DNA from: an uncultured Lachnospiraceae bacterium
GTDB lineage: Bacteria > Bacillota > Clostridia > Lachnospirales > Lachnospiraceae
Direction of reading: 5' to 3'
Length of the DNA stretch: 54,415 bases
NCBI GenBank assembly: GCA_944384025.1
Contig: CALWRS010000014.1
Span: forward strand, 1 to 54,415
In this document: positions 49,191-54,415 of the stretch, in pieces
Layout of the letters: each line of letters opens with the position of its first letter
Position numbering within the stretch: the stretch's first letter is position 1
Made by a program: the position numbers and the translations under genes
The notes under the pieces: model-generated
Told to the model about the DNA's origin: nothing
The model's input: only the letters and a program-made list of their open reading frames with translations
Databases searched by the model: none

Positions 49191-50511
49191 TAACGAAGGG
49201 AGGGGAATTGTCGAATTTAACAATTCGACGTTTTCCGTCCCTTATTTGCTGCCCGGCGAAAAGGCGGAGATTTCGCTTGTGTACGGGAAAAATAAGACGT
49301 GGGCGAAGCTTGAGCGGGTGCTTACGTACTCGCCGGACCGCGTAGAGATGTCCTGCCCTGTTTTTCGACGCTGCGGCGGATGTACATTAATGCACATGAG
49401 CTACGAAGCCCAGCTTCGCTGGAAGCAGGAGTATGTTGCGCGCGTAGTTTCCCAGATTTGCGCGGCGCTTGATCCGCCGAAGATTTTGCCAATCCTCGGA
49501 GTGCAGGGCGATCCGTTTTACTATCGAAACAAAATTCATGCGACCTTTGCCGTAAATTCGCGCGGCGAGACCGTCCTTGGTTTGTACGAGGAATCTTCCC
49601 ACCGGGTCGTTCCCATCCGGCTTTGCGCCATTGAGCAGCCCGTAGCGGCCCGCATCCGAAAGACGGTGCTGCGCTTTGCAAGAGCACAGCGCATCCCGGT
49701 CTACAACGAAGACACCGGGCGGGGCATTTTGCGTCATCTTATGTTTCGCGTGGCGAATGACGGCAGTGTGATGGTTGTGGTTGTCGTTGGGCAAGGGATT
49801 TTCCGCGAAAAGAGCCTGCTTGCGGACGCAATCGTAAAAAACCATCCGGAAGTCAGAACTGTAGTTCTGAATTACAATACGAAAAAAACGACGATGGTGC
49901 TTGGCGATCGTGAAGAGACGCTTTATGGCAGCGGCTATTTGGAGGACGTTGTCGGCGGCTGCGAGTTTCGCCTTTCTCCGCGCTCTTTCTATCAGGTGAA
50001 TTCGCCGCAGATGGAGCGCTTGTACCGCACCGCTATAGATTTTGCCGCCCTGCGCCCGCGAGACAGCGTTGTGGACGCGTATTGCGGAATCGGAACGATT
50101 ACGCTTTTGCTTGCAAAAGCAGAGCCCGCCGCGCAGATTACCGGCGTCGAGCTTAATCCGGAGGCGGTCGCCGACGCCAAAAACAACGCCAAAAGCAACC
50201 GCCTTTCAAACGCCTCGTTTGTCTGCGCGGACGCCGGCAGCTTCTTAAAGGAAATGGCAGTGCGTTCGCAAAAGCTTTCGGTGCTTGTCCTAGACCCTCC
50301 GCGAAGCGGCTGCTCGGAAGAGTTCCTCCGCGCCTGCTGCATGCTTCGCCCGGAGCGCATCATCTACATTTCCTGCAATCCCGAAACCTTCGCCCGGGAC
50401 TGCCGCTTTTTATCGGCCCACTACCACCTCACGCGCGTGCAGCCGGTAGACATGTTTGCGCAAGTCGCCAAAGTGGAGCTTGTTGGAAAACTGGAGAGAA
50501 GAAGGTTTTAG
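49144..50511 (+). CDS. 23S rRNA (uracil-5-)-methyltransferase, RlmD/RlmCD family
   Basis: This 455-residue enzyme puts a methyl group on a uracil of 23S rRNA. It has an N-terminal TRAM domain, an iron-sulfur motif (SCPVFRRCGGCTLMHMSYEA, with a further Cys at IRLCAIEQP), a SAM site VVDAYCGIGTITLLLAKAEP, VLVLDPPRSGCSEEFLRACC and the nucleophile Cys in IIYISCNPETFARDC. Which of RlmC, RlmD or RlmCD specificities applies cannot be read. It overlaps the preceding gene by 47 bases; a second in-frame ATG at 49153 is an alternative start. Confidence 0.93.
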   Translation: MVVMGKVYTVRCKGLDNEGRGIVEFNNSTFSVPYLLPGEKAEISLVYGKNKTWAKLERVLTYSPDRVEMSCPVFRRCGGCTLMHMSYEAQLRWKQEYVARVVSQICAALDPPKILPILGVQGDPFYYRNKIHATFAVNSRGETVLGLYEESSHRVVPIRLCAIEQPVAARIRKTVLRFARAQRIPVYNEDTGRGILRHLMFRVANDGSVMVVVVVGQGIFREKSLLADAIVKNHPEVRTVVLNYNTKKTTMVLGDREETLYGSGYLEDVVGGCEFRLSPRSFYQVNSPQMERLYRTAIDFAALRPRDSVVDAYCGIGTITLLLAKAEPAAQITGVELNPEAVADAKNNAKSNRLSNASFVCADAGSFLKEMAVRSQKLSVLVLDPPRSGCSEEFLRACCMLRPERIIYISCNPETFARDCRFLSAHYHLTRVQPVDMFAQVAKVELVGKLERRRF

Positions 50512-50514
50512 AGG

Positions 50515-50536
50515 GAGGAGGCGAATCCACCTCCTC
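50515..50536 (+). terminator. Terminator-like hairpin after the rRNA methyltransferase
   Basis: GAGGAGG and CCTCCTC pair around an eight-base loop, followed by TTAAATTTT. It marks the end of the conserved block and the start of the degenerate region. Confidence 0.55.
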
Positions 50537-50635
50537 TTAAATTTTCACTTCTCCCGCAAAAGGAATTTTCATGCTTCACCTGATAGAACAGAGCTCACCG
50601 GACAGCAGCTTGGCATTCGAAAATGTAAAAACCGG

Positions 50636-50641
50636 TATAAT
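50636..50641 (+). promoter_or_regulatory. Possible -10 box of the broken rhuM gene
   Basis: TATAAT in CCGGTATAATGTG about 75 bases before the rhuM start. No good -35 box stands at the right distance. Confidence 0.3.
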
Positions 50642-50716
50642 GTGTATAAGAGTCGGGCGAAGGATAAGGACAACAATAACTAATTCATAAGCGCCAAATC
50701 ACAGAAAGAAGGAATT

Positions 50717-51849
50717 ATGAATACAGATATTACGAAATAGTGCTGTACAGGAAGATGACAACGTAACGGTCAGTGCCTTAATAAAAGATGAAACCATCTG
50801 GATTACCCAAAAGGCTATGGCGGAATTGTTCGGTATTGACAAGTCGGGAATCAGCCGTCATTTAGCAAAGATTTTTGAAACTGGTGAGTTGGATGAGGAA
50901 GTGGTTGTTGCAAAAATTGCAACAACCACTCAGCACGGAGCAATGCAGGGTAAAACGCAGACTATTCCTACCAAATTATTACAACCTGGATGCCATTATT
51001 TCCGTTGGCTACAGAGTTAACTCCATTCAGGCAACCAAGTTTCGTATATGGGCAACCGGTATTTTGAAGGAATATATGATCAAGGGCTTTGCTATGGGAA
51101 TTGCTGGAAAGAGTTCGCTCCATCCGTGCCAGCGAACGCGGAATATGGCAACAGATAACTGACATATCAGATGGGAGATGCCCCCGCCTCTATAGGCAGG
51201 GGTAACAAATTTGTATCAGTGGCGGGTGTCAATTCCCCATCTGATATACGCTCCGCGAGGATGCGCAGGGATTCGGATAGGAATTATGTCGGCAAAAGCC
51301 GACCCGAATCCCGCGCCAAGACTCGCGAGCGAGTCTTGAAATGCCGAGTGCAGCATTGACTATGACAGAAATTCTGATATTACATATCGCTTCTATGCTA
51401 CCATACAGAACAAATTTCATTATGCCATTACCGGTAAGACTGCGGCTGAAATTGTGTACAATCAGGCTGATCACACCAAAGAGAATATGGGCTTGACCAC
51501 ATGGAAAAATGCTCCCGATGGTCGCATTCTCAAATCCGATACCCCGATTGCCAAAAACTATTTGGATGAAAAACAGATTCGCCAATTAGAACGTGCTGTC
51601 ACAGGATATTTTGATTACATAGAAGATTTAATTGAACAGGAAAATGTATTTACAATGGAAGAGTTTTCGAAAAGCGTAAACGAGTTCCTTGCGTTCCGCA
51701 GATATGACGTTTTGAAAGATAATGGGCGTGTTTCTCATAAACAGGCATTGGAAAAAGCTTATCGGGAATATGATATTTTCAACAAGACACAACCGATAGA
51801 ATCTGATTTTGATAGGATGGTCAAAGGGTTGTCAAAGGCTGAAAAATAA
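50717..51849 (+). pseudogene. RhuM-family protein gene, frameshifted, deleted and interrupted
   Basis: Reading across frames recovers a RhuM (Fic-like/KilA-type virulence-associated) protein: EIVLY then EDDNVTVSALIKDETIWITQ, AMAELFGIDKSGISRHLAKI, TTTQHGAMQGKTQT, YYNLDAIISVGYRVN, TKFRIWATGILKEYMIKGF, ELLERVRSIRASERGIWQQI, and after the element SIDYDRNSDITYRFYATIQN to the end (51849). An early TAG, at least three frame changes (near 50734, 50750, 50970) and a deletion near 51095 show decay. The structured element (51168-51340) lies between ITDI and AECSIDYD. The family is often found in mobile or accessory DNA. Confidence 0.85.
51168..51340 (+). mobile_element. Structured repeat element, copy 2, inserted in rhuM
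   Basis: 173 bp. Taking out exactly these bases joins ACATAT to ATGCCGAG and restores I-T-D-I-Y-A-E in the rhuM frame, with no duplicated target. The element has no ORF. Pairing seen: ATATCAGATGGG with CCCATCTGATAT (12 bp, using the flanking host ATAT), a C/G hairpin over CTCTATA, a GCGA tetraloop hairpin, a GCGC-GGGATTCGG/CCGAATCCC-GCGC stem holding GTCGGC-AAAA-GCCGAC, and the 3' hairpin CAAGACTCG-CGAG-CGAGTCTTG. It looks like a non-autonomous element encoding a folded RNA. Confidence 0.85.
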
Positions 51850-51984
51850 ACCGTAACTGGAAATGGCAGTTATGAAACGAGCAAGTTATAATCCTCTTTC
51901 AGTATTGTGTTTCTGCAGCACAATTAAAACAATCGGGTTTTGACAATTTATCAAATTTTAATTCTTGTACCTAGGAGACAATAT

Positions 51985-52686
51985 ATGAAAATTTTTTGCG
52001 TACCAAATTCATATAAAGAACGCATAACTAGGTTTGATAAAACAGATTTCTTCTTGGCGTTAGCTATAATAGCAGCATATTTTGTAGCTATGGCAATTTC
52101 AGGGTTATTCGTACCGCGTGTTTCGCGATTGCAAATTACTATTATTGGAGGAGGATTAAATATATTCTTTGTAGCTTGGGTTCTTTTGCTACTTAAAGTG
52201 AGACATCAGGGAATAGATTCAATAGGGCTAAAAGAAGGAAATATTACATTATCTTTTGTATTGGGAGGGACATTGGCAGCAATTCTTTTCTTCTGTAATT
52301 GCTTATCAAATGTATTGTTTGAACACCAGAGTTTTATTGGTTTTGCTGACATACTGATTTATCTGGGTTATTTTTTTACTGTCGGATTAGCTGAAGAAGT
52401 ACTGTTTCGAGGGTATCTTCAGACTCGATTACATTCTGTTTTAAAGCATATCTTGCTAGATGTGCTTGTAACAGGTGTACTGTTTGTATTGGCGCATTTT
52501 CCATTTAGAATGGTTGCTTATGACATGTCGTTTTATGAAATTTTCTCGAATATAAGATATATGGCAGATTTGTTTATTACTCATCTTATCTTGTCTTATA
52601 TTCGAATAAAATCGGATAGCTTATATGGCGCAATCCTGCCACATTGGGTTTCGAATTTGGCCTATAGAATTGTTACACATATATAG
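51985..52686 (+). CDS. CPBP-family intramembrane (CAAX-like) protease
   Basis: This 233-residue membrane protein has several hydrophobic helices and the CPBP glutamic-protease motifs: AEEVLFRGYLQTRL (Glu-Glu-x-x-x-Arg), the His in LVLAHFPFRM-type context (VLAHFPFR) and the final His in AILPHWVSNLAY. In bacteria such proteins are linked to bacteriocin immunity or peptide processing. TAGGAGAC precedes the ATG at 51985; the TTG frame upstream is not needed. The gene is clearly more AT-rich than its neighbours and lies in a degenerate patch, which suggests transfer. Confidence 0.85.
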   Translation: MKIFCVPNSYKERITRFDKTDFFLALAIIAAYFVAMAISGLFVPRVSRLQITIIGGGLNIFFVAWVLLLLKVRHQGIDSIGLKEGNITLSFVLGGTLAAILFFCNCLSNVLFEHQSFIGFADILIYLGYFFTVGLAEEVLFRGYLQTRLHSVLKHILLDVLVTGVLFVLAHFPFRMVAYDMSFYEIFSNIRYMADLFITHLILSYIRIKSDSLYGAILPHWVSNLAYRIVTHI

Positions 52687-52893
52687 AAAGTAAAAATGAA
52701 AATTTATCTATGTGAAGAACTCAATAGTTTCCTATTTATTGGATTTCTCCTATTGGTGGGACAATGATTGTTTTTACAAAAATAAGCTTATTCGCGGTAG
52801 AATAAAACTACAGATAGGCTGGCTGTTTGTTTGAAAAGAGAATCTTACGAAAACAAAACAACCGGAACTAAACAAAATCACTGCACTCTATGA
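52687..52893. other. AT-rich spacer with no recognisable gene
   Basis: Read on both strands; no open frame with a ribosome site, no hairpin terminator and no RNA gene is evident. It separates the CPBP gene from the aldo-keto reductase remnant. Confidence 0.6.
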
Positions 52894-53059
52894 GATACAG
52901 CGGCCGGATATAAAAACGAAGCTGGTGTAGGCATGGCGATTCGGGCGTCCAAGGTGGAGAGAGAAAAAATGTTTGTTACCAGCAAATTGTGGAACACAGA
53001 ACGCGGCTACGAGAGAACAACAGCGGCTTTTGAAAAAACACTTGCTGCGCTGGATTTTG
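52894..53059 (+). pseudogene. Aldo-keto reductase fragment
   Basis: The frame reads [20 protein letters not shown] then [20 protein letters not shown] and [12 protein letters not shown], the classical AKR stretch between the second and fourth beta strands (catalytic Asp and the Tyr-containing GYKNE). A TGA stands directly before it, and the next AKR segment (YVDLYLIHWP-like) is missing because the structured element begins here. The rest of the gene is not present downstream. Confidence 0.8.
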
Positions 53060-53171
53060 TTCAAGACTCGCTCGCGAGTCTTGGCGCGGGATTCGGGTCG
53101 GCTTTTGCCGACATAATTCCTATCCGAATCCCTGCGCATCCTCGCGGAGCGTATATCAGTGGCGAGTCTTG
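53060..53171 (-). mobile_element. Structured repeat element, copy 3 (inverted, shortened)
   Basis: The minus strand of 53060-53158 is identical over 99 bases to the 3' part of copy 2 (from TGATATACGCTCC to the terminal GAGTCTTGAA). The 5' domain (outer stem and C/G hairpin) is absent; instead a short piece ends with GCGAGTCTTG (53162-53171), the inverse of CAAGACTCGC at 53062-53071, so this copy is framed by 10-bp inverted repeats. It interrupts the aldo-keto reductase fragment. Confidence 0.8.
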
Positions 53172-53241
53172 CATCACCGGTACTTCTTCATTGTCTTATA
53201 TTTTCCCCTTGTTATTTTGAGACCGCGCACGAGAAATAACA

Positions 53242-53836
53242 ATGAGGCTGCCAGACCGGGTTGTACGAGCGCTGTTGTCTGCCTTCTTTTTTTGCATTGT
53301 GCTTGCAGTTCCGATGGCTGTGGGCACAAACGAAGAAGAAGCGGCGTATCCATCGAGCAAGGAAGAGTGAGAAGAGTTTCTGGCTTCCTTTAACAGGGAG
53401 TATGGCGGGAGAAGAGATGAGGAACTGTTTGAGAAGTACGCTGCGGTTATGGAGGATCTGGCGCTTTGGGACGAGAAGAGCGTCGATGAACGCATTGTTT
53501 TGCTGAAGAAAGTCGTTTTGATGGAGAAGGAATATTTAGGGATTGAAGGAGTGGACTTTATTTTCTTTAACGATAAGTTGGATAAGTATACTTACGGGTA
53601 TTTTTCTGAAGTAGATGAGCAGATTCGTTTGAATATTTTGCTGATTTCCACAGGCGATTTGTGACAAAATTTGAGCACGGTCTGTCATGGAATCGTACGT
53701 TCCGGGCGGCGTTAATTTTGAGTGGTATCAGGATCAGCCGCTGGAGGCTGACGCGAACCGGTATGCCAAGGCAAGAACAGCCGCCTACATGAAAAAAATA
53801 TCTCCTTCTGTTGCAACAGAAGAAAATAATGAGTAA
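53242..53836 (+). pseudogene. Decayed secreted protein gene, possibly metallopeptidase-like
   Basis: A start at 53242 gives a signal-peptide-like N-terminus (LLSAFFFCIVLAVPMAVG), then an in-frame TGA at 53368. The same frame continues (EEFLASFNREYGGRRDEELF, LLKKVVLMEKEYLGIEGVDF, TYGYFSEVDEQIRLNILLIS) to a TGA at 53664, followed by STVCHG. In another frame VPGGVNFEWYQDQPLEADAN and RYAKARTAAYMKKI follow to 53836. The pattern (EYLG ... TVCH[E] ... EADA-x-x-YA) resembles clostridial secreted proteins with a His-Glu metal site. Two stops, a frame change and a likely deletion make it non-functional. The family link is inferred. Confidence 0.5.
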
Positions 53837-53839
53837 AAT
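53811..53839 (+). promoter_or_regulatory. Promoter of the ABC permease gene
   Basis: TTGCAA, 17 bp, TAAAAT, 29 bp before the permease start, overlapping the end of the decayed gene. Confidence 0.55.
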
Positions 53840-53868
53840 GTAGGCACAAACGATTTCGAGGGGCAGCA

Positions 53869-54415
53869 ATGAACAGACAGCAAATCAAAAAATTGGTATA
53901 CGGTATTTTTTCGGCGCTTTTTTGGCTTTTTTTGTGGGAAACGGCGGCCGTCCGTTTGGACGAGCCGATTTTCCTTCCGCGCCCGGGGGCAGTGCTTGAG
54001 ACGGCGGGAAGCCTGCTTAAAGAGCCGAAGACGATGCAAATCTTGTTTGGAAGCCTGCTTCGCATAGCAAAAGGATTTCTCCTTGGAACGGCGGCCGGCA
54101 TTGTGTGCGCTGCGCTTAGTAGCTGCAGCGCGCTTTTTTGCGCACTTCTTCGCGTTCCGCTGAAGCTGATTCAGACCGTTCCGGTTGCTTCGTTCGTTAT
54201 TTTGCTGCTGCTTTGGGTAGACGCGACGGAGCTGTCGTGGGTAATCGCCTTTATGATTGTTGTTCCGCTCGTTTTTGAAAATGTGAGCAGGGGGCTTCGG
54301 GAAATCGATCCGGCGCTTCGGGAAGCGTCGGCGGTGTTTGGCTGGAAGATAGCAAAGAAGCTTCGGTACTTGCTTCTTCCGGCGGTTTTGCCGTATTTTT
54401 TGGCGGCGTGCCGCG
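53869..54415 (+). CDS. ABC transporter permease, SsuC/TauC type, 3'-truncated by window edge
   Basis: The 182 codons visible start MNRQQIKKLVYGIFSALFWL and show five or so membrane helices, with the BPD_transp_1 features FLPRPGAVLETAGSLLKEPK, QTVPVASFVILLLLWVDATE and EIDPALREASAVFGWKIAKK (the EAA loop that meets the ATPase). This is the permease type used for sulfonate, nitrate, taurine or thiamine-precursor uptake. The ATPase and binding protein would be expected downstream, beyond the window. The gene restores normal base composition after the degenerate patch. Confidence 0.9.
   Translation, partial: MNRQQIKKLVYGIFSALFWLFLWETAAVRLDEPIFLPRPGAVLETAGSLLKEPKTMQILFGSLLRIAKGFLLGTAAGIVCAALSSCSALFCALLRVPLKLIQTVPVASFVILLLLWVDATELSWVIAFMIVVPLVFENVSRGLREIDPALREASAVFGWKIAKKLRYLLLPAVLPYFLAACR

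Noticed and set aside
53242-53664. Selenoprotein reading through TGA at 53368
   Set aside because: No SECIS-like hairpin right after the TGA, and the gene shows further damage downstream.

Overview
The window looks like the chromosome of a low-to-moderate GC Clostridia, most likely a Lachnospiraceae-type anaerobe. The evidence is a tRNA-Trp T-box leader, a rubrerythrin next to a PerR-type regulator, hemZ, a Clostridia-type apt-rel-MBL-hemZ-HD-hisS-aspS cluster, a clostridial thymidylate synthase subtype and Firmicutes promoters and ribosome binding sites. No 16S rRNA or other species marker is present, so the genus cannot be given.

Layout. 1-1050: the end of an integrated mobile element (3' part of a tyrosine integrase). 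1059-5461: cellobiose phosphorylase with its own promoter and a palindromic operator, and a divergent subtilisin-like protease. 5480-11754 (minus): F-type ATP synthase operon atpB-E-F-A-G-D-C. It has no separate delta gene; instead the alpha subunit carries a delta-like C-terminal domain at its N-terminus, and the c subunit has a signal peptide and an acidic linker. 11946-12986 (minus): perR-rubrerythrin oxidative-stress pair sharing an operator-like motif. 13133-22605: TPR lipoprotein, hflX, thyA, folA, ilvE, mnmA, cysK, polysaccharide deacetylase and a peptidoglycan-binding protein. 22717-31708: long co-oriented cluster apt-rel-MBL hydrolase-hemZ-HD-hisS-aspS, with a structured 175-bp element inserted between hisS and aspS. 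31805-34746: galM, a tRNA-Pro(AGG) and a CorC/HlyC-like protein. 34811-41042 (minus): trpE-G-D-C-B-A under a Trp T-box, lacking trpF. 41072-44344 (minus): beta-glucoside PTS and 6-phospho-beta-glucosidase. 44476-50511: amidohydrolase, two membrane-anchored trigger-factor-C-like proteins, a phospholipase-C-like protein, a 1-phosphofructokinase-type kinase and an RlmD-type rRNA methyltransferase. 50512-53840: a degenerate accessory patch with a broken rhuM gene, an AT-rich CPBP protease, an aldo-keto reductase remnant and a decayed secreted protein gene. 53869-54415: start of an ABC permease running off the window.

Two observations stand out. First, the ATP synthase delta subunit appears to survive only as its C-terminal (stator-binding) domain fused to alpha, which would place three copies on each F1. 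Second, a roughly 173-bp highly structured element occurs three times. One copy interrupts rhuM so exactly that removing it restores the reading frame with no target duplication. It looks like a non-autonomous, RNA-encoding mobile element, perhaps of the IS200/IS605 or omega-RNA (HEARO) kind.

Metabolically the window combines beta-glucoside/cellobiose use, tryptophan, cysteine and branched-chain amino acid metabolism, folate/thymidylate supply, purine salvage with stringent-response control, and oxidative-stress defence. All calls come from reading the sequence; no database search was run.
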